Assembly: GCF_009738225.1 (NCBI RefSeq)
Contig: NZ_CP018187.1
Span: 568,501 to 632,500, forward strand
Reading direction: 5' to 3'
From: Streptococcus salivarius
GTDB taxonomy: Bacteria; Bacillota; Bacilli; Lactobacillales; Streptococcaceae
Length of the DNA stretch: 64,000 nucleotides
This document shows, piece after piece, positions 7,570 through 18,083 of this stretch; position 1 is the stretch's first letter, and every line of letters starts with the position of its first letter. Below the pieces are notes generated by a model. It saw only the letters and a list, made by a program, of their open reading frames with translations. It made no database searches and was not told the origin of the DNA. A program made the translations under genes and the position numbers.

Positions 7570-10230
7570 ATGTCAACAAATAAAGAAAGACTTATTGCTG
7601 CTCTTCAAGAGCCACTTGAAACAACCCTTACTCGCTACAAGACTCATTTGGATGGCTTGAAGGAAGACCAAGTAGAAGAAAACCGTGACCTTTATGGGGA
7701 AAATGTCATAACCAAAGGACAAGAGGATTCTATCATCAAAAAGATTTATGAATCTATCATCAATCCCTTTACTGTCATTCTCTTAGTCATTGCTCTGGTT
7801 TCCTTTATCACCAATGTCTGGCTTGCTAAACCGGGTGAAGAAGACCCAACGACTTCTATCATCATTGTCACTCTAGTTTTGATATCTGGTGGTATCCGTT
7901 TTATTCAAGAACTTCGTAGCGACAAGGCTGCCAGTAATTTGTCTCGCATGATTGTCAATACAGCAACAGTACTTCGAGATGGCAGTGAGCAAGAAATCCC
8001 AATTGATGAAATTGTGGTTGGTGATGTGGTCAAACTAAGTGCGGGAGATATGATTCCGGCTGATGTGGTCTTACTAGATTCTCGTGATTTCTTTGTTCAA
8101 CAGTCTGGCTTGACAGGTGAAAGTGATGCTGTGGAAAAAGCTTGTCTGGCTAAAGCAGATGGTCAAAATCTAGAGAGCCTGCTTGAAAGTGAGAGCCTTG
8201 CTTTCATGGGAACTAATGTTATCTCTGGTCGTGCAACAGCCTTGGTTTTAGTTGTTGGTGATGAAACCATGATGGGAGCAATTGAGCAGACCATCAATAC
8301 TTATGACGAACCAACTTCATTTGAACGTGAGATGAATTCCATTTCTTGGCTCTTGATTCGACTCATGTTGGTTATGGTTCCTGTTGTTTTTGTGATTAAC
8401 GGTTTAACAGATGGGGACTGGCTTGAAGCCGGCGTCTTTGCCCTTAGTGTGGGAGTCGGTTTGACCCCAGAAATGTTGCCGATGATTATCACAGCCAGTC
8501 TTGCCAAGGGTTCTATCATTATGGCCAAGGAAAAGGTGGTCATCAAAAAACTTAATGCTATTCAAGACCTAGGGGCTATCGACATCCTTTGTACGGATAA
8601 GACAGGAACCCTGACTCAGGATGAAATCGTTCTTGAGTACCCTCTTGATATCCATGGTGACCTTGACCTATCAGTACTTCGGAGAGCCTATCTTAATTCT
8701 TATTTCCAAACTGGCTTAAAAAATCTTATGGACCGTGCCATTATTAGCCGAACTGAAAGAGAAGCTAAGAAACATGACATCGTTCGTGACCTTGACCAGA
8801 CCTTCCACAAGATTGATGAGCTACCTTTTGATTTTGAACGTCGTCGCATGAGTGTCATTGTTCAAGACACTGATGGATTTGTTAGCATGGTGACAAAAGG
8901 TGCCCTTGAAGAAATGCTCTCTGTTTCTAACTATGTGGAATACAAGGGAGACATTATCCCATTGACTGACGATGTTCGTGAGGAAGTCCTTGCGGAAGTT
9001 GCACAGTTGAATGAACAAGGTTTGCGTGTTCTCGGTGTTAGCTACAAATCACAGCTTAATGAAAATGACGTCTTTAGTGTCGAAGATGAAAGTGATATGA
9101 TTTTGACGGGATATCTTGCCTTCCTTGACCCACCAAAACCATCAGCAGCACCTGCTATCAAGGCTTTGGCGGAATATGGTGTGACCACAAAAATTTTGAC
9201 TGGAGACAATGATAAGGTGACACAGGCTGTCTGTGAAAAAGTTGGTCTAGATGTGACGCACATTCTACTTGGAAGTGATCTTGATACCATGTCAGATCAA
9301 GATTTGGCTAAGGCTGTGGAAACGACAACAGTCTTTGCTAAGTTATCCCCAGACCAAAAGGCACGAATTATCCTAAGCCTTAAGGAAAATGGGCATAAGG
9401 TAGGCTATATGGGTGATGGTATCAACGATGCCCCATCCATGAAGGTGTCAGATGTGGGGATTTCTGTGGATACAGCTGTTGATATCGCCAAAGAAACTGC
9501 AGATGTTATCTTGCTTGATAAGGATTTAATGGTCTTGGAAAAAGGTTTGGTTGAAGGACGGAAGGTCTATGCTAATATGACCAAATATATCAAGATGACC
9601 GTTTCTTCAAATTTCGGGAATATCTTTTCTCTCCTCTTTGCCAGCATTTTCTTACCATTCCTACCAATGGCACCTGTGCATTTGATTGTCCTAAATCTTG
9701 TCTATGATATCTCTTGTATCGCCCTTCCATTTGACAATGTGGACAAGGAATTTCTTAAAGAGCCACATATCTGGGAAGCTAAATCAATCATGCGTTTCAT
9801 GGCTTGGATAGGACCTATTTCGTCCGTATTTGATATTTTGACATATATCTTGCTCTATTTCATCATTGTGCCAATGATTTTGGGGCATGGCTATGTTCAT
9901 GGTTCACCAGAAGCAGCAGCCTTTATCATTATTTTCCAAACAGGTTGGTTTATCGAATCTATGTGGTCTCAAACCATGGTTATCCACATGTTACGTTCAC
10001 CAAAACTACCATTTATTCAAAGTCACCCAGCACTATCAGTTGTTGTGACAACCTTATTTGCTGCTTTCTTTGTGACTTCTCTTCCATACAGTCCATTGGC
10101 TAGTCTCTTAAAACTCAGCCATCTAAACGGTCTCTATTTCATTCTCTTGTTTATCATCATTACTTTATATATGCTTAGTGTTACCTTTGTGAAGCATATC
10201 TATATTAAGAAATACAAAGAATGGTTATAG
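7570..10230 (+). CDS. mgtA: Magnesium-translocating P-type ATPase
   Basis: An 886-aa P3B-type ATPase that imports Mg2+. It has an actuator domain with the TGES loop (SGLTGES), the phosphorylation motif DKTGTLT, hinge and nucleotide-binding segments (TKGALEE, TGDNDKVTQAVC), the GDGINDAP motif, and a C-terminal block of six membrane helices after the first four. Length matches MgtA/MgtB enzymes. The start ATG has AAGGAG upstream. Control by the preceding M-box and leader ORF ties expression to cellular Mg2+. A terminator follows the stop codon. Confidence 0.95.
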   Translation: MSTNKERLIAALQEPLETTLTRYKTHLDGLKEDQVEENRDLYGENVITKGQEDSIIKKIYESIINPFTVILLVIALVSFITNVWLAKPGEEDPTTSIIIVTLVLISGGIRFIQELRSDKAASNLSRMIVNTATVLRDGSEQEIPIDEIVVGDVVKLSAGDMIPADVVLLDSRDFFVQQSGLTGESDAVEKACLAKADGQNLESLLESESLAFMGTNVISGRATALVLVVGDETMMGAIEQTINTYDEPTSFEREMNSISWLLIRLMLVMVPVVFVINGLTDGDWLEAGVFALSVGVGLTPEMLPMIITASLAKGSIIMAKEKVVIKKLNAIQDLGAIDILCTDKTGTLTQDEIVLEYPLDIHGDLDLSVLRRAYLNSYFQTGLKNLMDRAIISRTEREAKKHDIVRDLDQTFHKIDELPFDFERRRMSVIVQDTDGFVSMVTKGALEEMLSVSNYVEYKGDIIPLTDDVREEVLAEVAQLNEQGLRVLGVSYKSQLNENDVFSVEDESDMILTGYLAFLDPPKPSAAPAIKALAEYGVTTKILTGDNDKVTQAVCEKVGLDVTHILLGSDLDTMSDQDLAKAVETTTVFAKLSPDQKARIILSLKENGHKVGYMGDGINDAPSMKVSDVGISVDTAVDIAKETADVILLDKDLMVLEKGLVEGRKVYANMTKYIKMTVSSNFGNIFSLLFASIFLPFLPMAPVHLIVLNLVYDISCIALPFDNVDKEFLKEPHIWEAKSIMRFMAWIGPISSVFDILTYILLYFIIVPMILGHGYVHGSPEAAAFIIIFQTGWFIESMWSQTMVIHMLRSPKLPFIQSHPALSVVVTTLFAAFFVTSLPYSPLASLLKLSHLNGLYFILLFIIITLYMLSVTFVKHIYIKKYKEWL

Positions 10231-10241
10231 GATAACTATTC

Positions 10242-10268
10242 TTAGAAAAAGAGCGTCAGCTCTTTTTT
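10242..10268 (+). terminator. Intrinsic terminator of mgtA
   Basis: AAAGAGC-GTCA-GCTCTTTTTT stem-loop right after the mgtA stop codon. Confidence 0.85.
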
Positions 10269-10306
10269 CATTACCTTTCATTCTGCCAAAACCTTTTCAT
10301 TTATGG

Positions 10307-11897
<1,591 letters not shown>

Positions 11898-11972
11898 GCT
11901 TAAGCCTATCTAAGTCTTACTTCTATTGGAGAGATGATTTAGATTGGGGTTATAGATTAAAGGAGTCAAGTC

Positions 11973-12521
11973 ATGGAGTTTGAAGAAAAAACACTCAAAC
12001 GTGAGTCAAAATTTAAGGGACATATTTTTGAAGTTGCAGTAGACGAGGTCCTCTTGCCAGACGGTAAGACGGCTGGTCGTGAGCTCATCTTCCACAAGGG
12101 AGCAGTAGCTGTTTTAGCGGTTACCCCAGAAGGAAAAATCATTATCGTCAAACAATACCGCAAGGCTATTGAGGCGGTTTCCTACGAGATTCCTGCGGGT
12201 AAACTGGAAGTTGGTGAGGCTGGTGAAGAGATGGCTGCAGCAGCGCGTGAACTTGAAGAGGAGACCCAGTATAAGGGTGAACTTAAATTGATTCATGAGT
12301 TTTACACAGCCATTGGTTTCTGTAATGAAAAAATCAAGCTCTATGTGGCTACAAACCTCAAGCCTGTTGAAAATCCACGCCCACTTGACGAAGATGAGTT
12401 TCTTGAAATCTATGAGTTGACTTATGAGGAATGTATGGAACTTGTAGCTTCGGGGGCTATTCAAGATGCTAAAACCATCATCGCTCTCCAATACTATGCA
12501 CTTCATTTTGGAGGAAAATAA
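11973..12521 (+). CDS. nudF: ADP-ribose pyrophosphatase, Nudix family
   Basis: A 182-aa Nudix hydrolase of the ADP-ribose pyrophosphatase group, expected to cleave ADP-ribose to AMP and ribose-5-phosphate. The Nudix box starts GKLEVGE and ends RELEEET; the spacer between the first Glu and RE is two residues longer than the textbook motif, as I recall it also being in other streptococcal members. An upstream IVKQYR element is typical of the ADPRase subfamily. AGGAG precedes the ATG. It is four bases from macP, so the two are probably co-transcribed. Confidence 0.88.
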   Translation: MEFEEKTLKRESKFKGHIFEVAVDEVLLPDGKTAGRELIFHKGAVAVLAVTPEGKIIIVKQYRKAIEAVSYEIPAGKLEVGEAGEEMAAAARELEEETQYKGELKLIHEFYTAIGFCNEKIKLYVATNLKPVENPRPLDEDEFLEIYELTYEECMELVASGAIQDAKTIIALQYYALHFGGK

Positions 12522-12524
12522 GTT

Positions 12525-12785
12525 ATGAGTAAGCCACTTTTGACTGACGATGTCATTGAGCAGGCTAAGCGTGGGGAAATCGATTTAGAGGAACATCCTT
12601 ATTATGAGGACTATGATCAAGAGTTCTATGATGAGGACTATGAAGCTAATTATCAGCCCTCTGCTTACAAGAGCCGTCGGATTGAGAATGCTAAACGCAA
12701 TCAATTCCAGCACAAGCTTAATCGCATCCTCTTTTGGGTTGTCGTCCTCTTGATTATTCTCTTCATTGCTGTCTTTTATTTCTAA
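12525..12785 (+). CDS. macP: MacP-like membrane cofactor of a class A penicillin-binding protein
   Basis: An 86-aa protein with an acidic, Tyr-rich cytoplasmic N-terminus (YYEDYDQEFYDEDYEANY), a basic stretch, and one C-terminal hydrophobic helix (about residues 66-86). The N-terminus MSKPLLTDDVIEQAKRG and the position between a Nudix gene and pfs match pneumococcal MacP, a substrate of StkP that activates PBP2a. The assignment rests on context and remembered similarity. Confidence 0.8.
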   Translation: MSKPLLTDDVIEQAKRGEIDLEEHPYYEDYDQEFYDEDYEANYQPSAYKSRRIENAKRNQFQHKLNRILFWVVVLLIILFIAVFYF

Positions 12786-12851
12786 TAAGTCTATGAGTCA
12801 GATAGCTCTGTCTACTGATTCAGACAAGATTACAAGCTGAAAAGGAACTAT

Positions 12852-13544
12852 ATGAAAATTGGAATTATCGCTGCCATGGAGCAGGAGTTAGTGCTTCTAG
12901 TGGAGCAATTGGAAAATAAGGTTGAAGAAACTGTTCTTGGCAATACCTACTACACAGGACGCTTGGGAAAACACGACGTCGTTTTGGTGCAATCAGGTGT
13001 TGGTAAGGTTATGTCAGCCATGTCTGTGGCTGTTCTGGCCGACCACTTTGGCGTTGATGCCCTCATTAACACTGGTTCTGCAGGAGCAGTAGCACCTGGG
13101 CTCAAAATTGGAGATGTCGTTGTGGCATCAAAATTGGCCTATCACGATGTTGACTTGACAGCATTTGGCTATGATTATGGCCAAATGTCTATGCAGCCAC
13201 TTTACTTTGAAAGTGACCCTAGCTTTGTAGAGACTTTTGAAAAGGTTTTGGCTCAAGCCTCTATCGACTCTAAAATTGGTCTTATTGCGACTGGTGATAG
13301 CTTTATTGCAGGTCAGGATAAGATTGATGCTATTAAAGGGCACTTTCCAGAAGTCTTAGCCGTGGAAATGGAAGGAGCAGCCATTGCTCAAGCTGCACAC
13401 AGTGTCAAGAAACCTTTCATCGTTGTTCGTGCTATGAGTGATACAGCAGCCCATGACGCTAATATTACTTTTGACGAATTCATTATTCAGGCGGGGAAAC
13501 AATCAGCTGCTATCTTAGTGGAGTTTCTCAAAGAGCTTGCCTAA
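12852..13544 (+). CDS. mtnN: 5'-methylthioadenosine/S-adenosylhomocysteine nucleosidase
   Basis: A 230-aa nucleoside phosphorylase-fold enzyme (Pfs) that removes adenine from SAH and MTA and feeds the activated methyl cycle and LuxS. It begins MKIGIIAAMEQE, has the NTGSAG loop, the VEMEGAAIAQ segment with the catalytic Glu and ribose-binding residues, and SDTA with the catalytic Asp. Length is typical. It is followed by a terminator. Confidence 0.95.
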   Translation: MKIGIIAAMEQELVLLVEQLENKVEETVLGNTYYTGRLGKHDVVLVQSGVGKVMSAMSVAVLADHFGVDALINTGSAGAVAPGLKIGDVVVASKLAYHDVDLTAFGYDYGQMSMQPLYFESDPSFVETFEKVLAQASIDSKIGLIATGDSFIAGQDKIDAIKGHFPEVLAVEMEGAAIAQAAHSVKKPFIVVRAMSDTAAHDANITFDEFIIQAGKQSAAILVEFLKELA

Positions 13545-13591
13545 AATACTTTAAATGAGTATTTATGCTCATTTTCTTAATTAATTTAAAG

Positions 13592-13627
13592 ACGACTGCT
13601 ATTCCTTTAAGAATGGCAGTTTTTTTC
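13592..13627 (+). terminator. Intrinsic terminator after mtnN
   Basis: ACTGCTATTC / GAATGGCAGT stem with a six-base loop and a T7 run. The rest of the 392-base gap before the adhesin gene is AT-rich; apart from the promoter at 13852 I see nothing else in it. Confidence 0.85.
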
Positions 13628-13851
13628 TTCCTTTAGACAAGATAATCTTCTCATTTTTCGAAGAGAAAATCTGAATTTTAGTATTTTTTAGACAAAATTT
13701 GAATTAAAATTATGACAATAAAATGAGAAAGAAAAACAATATTAAAAGAGAGACTCCGAAAGAAAGCCTATAATATAAGGGTTTAAAAATTTCACTATCT
13801 ATTGATATCTTAGAAATCTTTACAAAACCTCCAAAGGGGTAAATAATTTTC

Positions 13852-13879
13852 TTGCAAAGTTCTGAAAATAGTGTATAAT
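13852..13879 (+). promoter_or_regulatory. Promoter of the LPXTG adhesin gene
   Basis: TTGCAA at 13852-13857 and TATAAT at 13874-13879 with a 16-base spacer, about 58 bases before the start codon. Confidence 0.65.
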
Positions 13880-13936
13880 TCTGGTTGAAAAGGGTTACAA
13901 AAATGTTAAGATTTGTAAAAATGGGAGGATAGAATC

Positions 13937-16900
13937 ATGAATAACCTATTCGGTGATTCGAGGCAGCGTTTCTCCATCCGTAAGTTTACGGTGGGCGTTG
14001 CTTCGGTCTTACTTTCGTCTGCAGTTTTTGGTGTAAGTACCGCTAATGCAGAACAAGCTGAAGAGCCTACGGGACAGCCAGCTACGAGTGTACTTGAGGA
14101 AGCCAGTGAGTCTGATGGTGGGGGCCAAAGGACAAACACTAGTTCTTCAAGTCAAGAAGTGACAGCTGAACCTACTGCTCAGGCAGAAAGTACAAGTGCT
14201 ATCTCAGTGACTGCTATTTCTAGTGAAGTTGCGCGTCAAGAGCAAACGGTTGCAAGTTCTGAGCAAACGCGTTCATCACAAGATAAGACTAGTGAGGGGC
14301 TAAGTGAGAAACCTGTTACAGTCAATGAAACACGAGAAGCTAGTGCTAGCGAACTTGCTGCAGCAAGTAATAGTAGTTCCACTTCATCTGATAATTTCGG
14401 ACTTAAGGTTACCAATCTAAGTCGTCCAATTCCAGCGGATGTCAAGGTGACTAAGACAGGAACTGAAATTAATGTTCAAAATCCTGATGTGGAAATGGAA
14501 TTTCCAAATGGAAATAGCAAGTATGCTACTAGCAAGGTTGTTTACCACAATATTCCTTTCCCTGATGATATGACCATCAATGAAGGGGATCAGGTCATTT
14601 TTAATTTGCCTGAGCAGTTGCGATTCCGTACTAGATACGATATTAATGTCTATAATCCAGACAATCAAATTGTAGGTCTGGCTCAAATTGATCCTGAGAA
14701 GAATCGTGTCACAACGACCTTTAATAACTATTTCCAAACACATCCCAACAATAAGCTCATGAGTTTGGAGTTGGATACCCTTTATTCTGAAGAAGTAGAT
14801 GAAGGGGAACATCTTACTCTTGATTTTGAGGGACGTATCATTCATGTTTCAGTGGGTAAAGTGCAGTCACCTCCTCCAGATCAAGAGGTTATTTCTAAGT
14901 GGGGTAGTCAAGACAAGAATGATCCTACGCTTTTGAATTGGCAGATGCGTCTTAACTACTCACGTCGTGTTCTTAACAACTTGAGATTGATTGACACTTG
15001 GTCTGACAATCAACGATTTGTGGACGGTTCTTTGCAACTCCGCTACATTGATTCGGCAGATCCTTGGATTGACAAGGGATCAGCTATGGACCTGATTAAG
15101 AGTTTCTCTTATGACGACACCCATTTTGAGCTTAAACTCAATCAGTTGGACCGCATGGTTTATGTTTGGTATCAAACCCGTTTGACAAAACCTGTTGAAG
15201 AATCAACCAACCCTGTCAACCGTATTAAACTCCATGCGGATGTTGTTTCTGATTCTTACAAGTCAACCATTCGCTTAGTTGGAGGTCGTGGAGATGCCAT
15301 CGGGGATAATCTCGCTCATTTCAATCTTGAACTTGAGAAGGACTTGGCAGGCAGAGACCTCAAGGACAAAGAATTTACCTTCAAACTGGTTGATGTGACG
15401 GATAGTGCCAATCCTGTTGACTTAGGGGAAACCACTAATGATGCCAAGGGTAAAATTGTCTTTTCAAATCTCTCACTTAGCAAGCCAGGCGTCTATCATT
15501 ATCGTGTGACTGAAGTTCCAGGAAATGACGAAGATGTGGTATACGACAAACTCGAAGCCAATATCACTATTCAGGTTGTTCGTGAAACTGTAGATAACCA
15601 AGTTAAATTGGTTGCTAAGGTTGCCTATCCAGAAGACGTTATCTTTAACAATAAATTAGTAACACCAGCCAAGGCCAAAATTGCATTTGGTAAGGAATTG
15701 ACCAAGGCAGGTGTTAAGCAAGGTCTAAAAGCAGATCAATTCCAATTTGTCCTTAAAGACCGTTTTGGAAAAGTCCTTGAGACTGTTGGAAATACAGCTG
15801 ACGGTCAGGTTGCCTTTAGTGAGTTGACCTTTAACAAGGTAGGTACCTACAACTACACTGTTGAAGAACTTGCAGGTAAGGATGATGCAATTGTCTATGA
15901 TACGATGAAAGCTGCTGTTTCTATCACGGTAACACGTGATGGTGATGCTCTTGTTTCAACCGTAGTTAATCCAAAAGACACTATCTTTAACAACAAGTTT
16001 GTGACTCCAGCTAAAGCTGCTATTCAGTTCAGTAAGGAATTGACTAAGGCAGGTGTTAACCAAACTTTGACTGCTAATGAGTTCCAATTTGTCCTCAAAG
16101 ATAGTGCAGGCCATATTGTCGAAACTGTTGGAAATACAGCTGATGGTCGTGTTGCATTTAGTGAACTTCACTTTGATAAGGCAGGAACTTACACTTATAC
16201 TGTTGAAGAAGTTAAGGGAACTAACGAAGATATCATCTATGATGGTATGAAAGCGACTGTCTGGATTACAGTGACCCGAGATGGCGATGCTTTGGTATCA
16301 ACGGTCGCTAATCCAAAAGACACTGTCTTTAATAACTATGTGAAAGAAGTGCAACCAGCCAAGGCCAAATTCGAATTGACCAAGGTTCTTACGGGCCGTA
16401 ACCTCAAAGATGGTGAATTTAGTTTCGTTCTTAAGGACGACAAGGGTAATGTTATCCAAACAGTGACCAATAATGCACAAGGAAACATTAGTTTTGAAAA
16501 CATTGTCTATGACAAACCAGGTGTTTACTACTACACTGTTGAAGAAGTCAAGGGCAATGAAGCCGATGTGGTTTATGATAACATGGTAGCTAAATTCCAG
16601 GTGACTGTTACCAAGACTGTGGGTGAAAAGGAAAATCTGCTTGTAGCAGCAGTTCTCCTTCCTTTGGATACAGAATTTAACAATAGTTACATTCCTCCAA
16701 AACCTCCTACACCGCCAACACCACCAAGTGTCCCACCGACACCACCAGTGGTTCCGCCAACACCACCAACACCGCCTACTCCACCGGTGACGCCAAAACC
16801 AGCTAAGCCAGTTCAATCCTCTGAGAAATCAGGACCTCAACTTCCAGAGACTGGTCAAGCTAACGATACTGCCTTGCTTGCCCTCGGTGTGGCAGCAGAA

Positions 16901-16954
16901 ATGGCAGCAGTCATGGGTGTAGCATATAGCCATCGTCGCCGTAAAGACGTTTAA
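13937..16954 (+). CDS. LPXTG cell-wall adhesin with four pilin-type isopeptide domains
   Basis: A 1005-aa surface protein. The N-terminus carries a YSIRK-like signal peptide (FSIRKFTVGVASVLLSSA), then a Ser/Thr/Glu-rich linker to about residue 155. An SdrG/Cna-type adhesin region runs to about residue 455. Four repeats of the FctA/Spy0128-like pilin domain start at about residues 460, 575, 688 and 802, each with VYD...V and FNN ends where isopeptide bonds form in this family. A PPTPP spacer follows (about 917-955), then the sortase motif LPETG (969-973), a hydrophobic helix and a RRRK tail. The helix contains a Glu (GVAAEMAAVMG), which is unusual. It is probably anchored by SrtA and binds a host or food-matrix ligand, which cannot be named. 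GGGAGG precedes the ATG. Confidence 0.9.
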   Translation: MNNLFGDSRQRFSIRKFTVGVASVLLSSAVFGVSTANAEQAEEPTGQPATSVLEEASESDGGGQRTNTSSSSQEVTAEPTAQAESTSAISVTAISSEVARQEQTVASSEQTRSSQDKTSEGLSEKPVTVNETREASASELAAASNSSSTSSDNFGLKVTNLSRPIPADVKVTKTGTEINVQNPDVEMEFPNGNSKYATSKVVYHNIPFPDDMTINEGDQVIFNLPEQLRFRTRYDINVYNPDNQIVGLAQIDPEKNRVTTTFNNYFQTHPNNKLMSLELDTLYSEEVDEGEHLTLDFEGRIIHVSVGKVQSPPPDQEVISKWGSQDKNDPTLLNWQMRLNYSRRVLNNLRLIDTWSDNQRFVDGSLQLRYIDSADPWIDKGSAMDLIKSFSYDDTHFELKLNQLDRMVYVWYQTRLTKPVEESTNPVNRIKLHADVVSDSYKSTIRLVGGRGDAIGDNLAHFNLELEKDLAGRDLKDKEFTFKLVDVTDSANPVDLGETTNDAKGKIVFSNLSLSKPGVYHYRVTEVPGNDEDVVYDKLEANITIQVVRETVDNQVKLVAKVAYPEDVIFNNKLVTPAKAKIAFGKELTKAGVKQGLKADQFQFVLKDRFGKVLETVGNTADGQVAFSELTFNKVGTYNYTVEELAGKDDAIVYDTMKAAVSITVTRDGDALVSTVVNPKDTIFNNKFVTPAKAAIQFSKELTKAGVNQTLTANEFQFVLKDSAGHIVETVGNTADGRVAFSELHFDKAGTYTYTVEEVKGTNEDIIYDGMKATVWITVTRDGDALVSTVANPKDTVFNNYVKEVQPAKAKFELTKVLTGRNLKDGEFSFVLKDDKGNVIQTVTNNAQGNISFENIVYDKPGVYYYTVEEVKGNEADVVYDNMVAKFQVTVTKTVGEKENLLVAAVLLPLDTEFNNSYIPPKPPTPPTPPSVPPTPPVVPPTPPTPPTPPVTPKPAKPVQSSEKSGPQLPETGQANDTALLALGVAAEMAAVMGVAYSHRRRKDV

Positions 16955-16968
16955 GATGATGACCTAAA

Positions 16969-16992
16969 AGATCGAGAATGCTCGATCTTTTT
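16969..16992 (+). terminator. Intrinsic terminator of the adhesin gene
   Basis: AGATCGAG-AATG-CTCGATCT stem followed by T residues. Confidence 0.85.
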
Positions 16993-17071
16993 TAGTGTTG
17001 GAATGCCTATCTCATTAAATGAGAAATCAAGATAAAGCCAACTGCAGGATGAAATTTCTACTAAATTAAGC

Positions 17072-17077
17072 TATAAT
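17072..17077 (+). promoter_or_regulatory. -10 box almost abutting the glycosyltransferase start
   Basis: TATAAT lies only seven bases before the ATG at 17085. If it is used, the transcript would start at or next to the start codon (leaderless). No good -35 is seen 16-18 bases upstream. Confidence 0.4.
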
Positions 17078-17084
17078 GAAGAGT

Positions 17085-18083
17085 ATGAAAGTTCTACTTT
17101 ATCTTGAAGGAAAGTCGGTTCTTGAAAAATCAGGAATCGGACGGGCTCTCCACCATCAGATGCATGCCTTGGACTTGGCGGGGATTCCCTATACAACGGA
17201 CATCTTGGGTGATTACGATGTCGTTCATATTAATACTTATGGTCCACGTAGTTTGATGTTGTTGCATGCTGCAAAACGCCGTGGCAAGAAGGTCATCATG
17301 CATGGTCATTCGACACGTGAAGACTTTGAGAATTCATTCATCGGTTCTAACCTTTTGGCCCCACTTTTTGGGAATTATTTGGCCCACATGTATCAAAAGG
17401 CCGATTACGTGATTACACCATCTGAGTATTCCAAAAAATTGATTCAGTCTTACGGAGTTACCACACCAATCATTGCTGTTTCAAATGGGATTGATCTAAA
17501 AAAATACGGTAAGGATCCACGTAAGGAAAAAGTTTTCCGAGACTACTTTGGTATCGAGGAAGGACAGCCAGTGGTTATTTGTGCGGGTCTTTATTTCCAA
17601 CGCAAGGGAATTGAAGATTTCGTCAAGGTTGCCGAAAAGATGCCTCATGTTCGTTTCATTTGGTTAGGGAGTATCAGCAAATGGTTGATTCCTAAGAAGA
17701 TTCGAGACATTGTCAATGGCAAGCACCCTGATAATGTCAGCTTCCCAGGTTACTTCAAGGGAGCTGTCTTCCAGGGAGCTATGAGTGGTGCTAATGCCTT
17801 CTTTTTTCCGTCCTATGAGGAAACCGAAGGAATCGTAGTGCTAGAGGCCTTTGCCAGTCACCAACATGTGGTTTTGCGTGATATTCCTGTTTATGAGGGC
17901 TGGGTTGATGACAACTCTGCCTCATTTGGGCATAACGTGGACGAATTTGTAGTAGCCTTGCAAGATATTATCGATGGTAAAGTGGACAAACGTGAAGAAG
18001 GTTACAAGGTTGCGGAAAGTCGCTCGATTGATGATGTCGCCCAAAAACTTGTTGAAGCCTACAAAGAAGTATTGGAGATTTAA
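17085..18083 (+). CDS. cpoA: GT4 glycosyltransferase, CpoA-like glycolipid galactosyltransferase
   Basis: A 332-aa GT-B glycosyltransferase with family-4 features: MHGHS in the N-terminal half, a donor-site segment (AGLYFQRKGIEDF), and an EEXEGIVVLEA-type motif (SYEETEGIVVLEAFA). It resembles pneumococcal CpoA, which adds galactose to monoglucosyl-diacylglycerol. The next gene begins one base after its stop and resembles the partner enzyme, so the pair probably makes membrane glycolipids and the lipid anchor of lipoteichoic acid. An in-frame ATG at 17076 is possible, but homologues start MKVLLYLEGK, matching 17085. Confidence 0.78.
   Translation: MKVLLYLEGKSVLEKSGIGRALHHQMHALDLAGIPYTTDILGDYDVVHINTYGPRSLMLLHAAKRRGKKVIMHGHSTREDFENSFIGSNLLAPLFGNYLAHMYQKADYVITPSEYSKKLIQSYGVTTPIIAVSNGIDLKKYGKDPRKEKVFRDYFGIEEGQPVVICAGLYFQRKGIEDFVKVAEKMPHVRFIWLGSISKWLIPKKIRDIVNGKHPDNVSFPGYFKGAVFQGAMSGANAFFFPSYEETEGIVVLEAFASHQHVVLRDIPVYEGWVDDNSASFGHNVDEFVVALQDIIDGKVDKREEGYKVAESRSIDDVAQKLVEAYKEVLEI

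Noticed and set aside
16680..16800. Possible CRISPR or minisatellite array (repeated CCACCAACACCACC-type units)
   Set aside because: Units are irregular, in frame, and encode the Pro-rich wall-spanning spacer. No CRISPR array or cas gene is seen anywhere in the window.
16298..16816. Minus-strand frame with Trp/Cys/Arg-rich start, opposite the adhesin's proline spacer
   Set aside because: The composition is the antisense of PPTPP repeats; no start signal.
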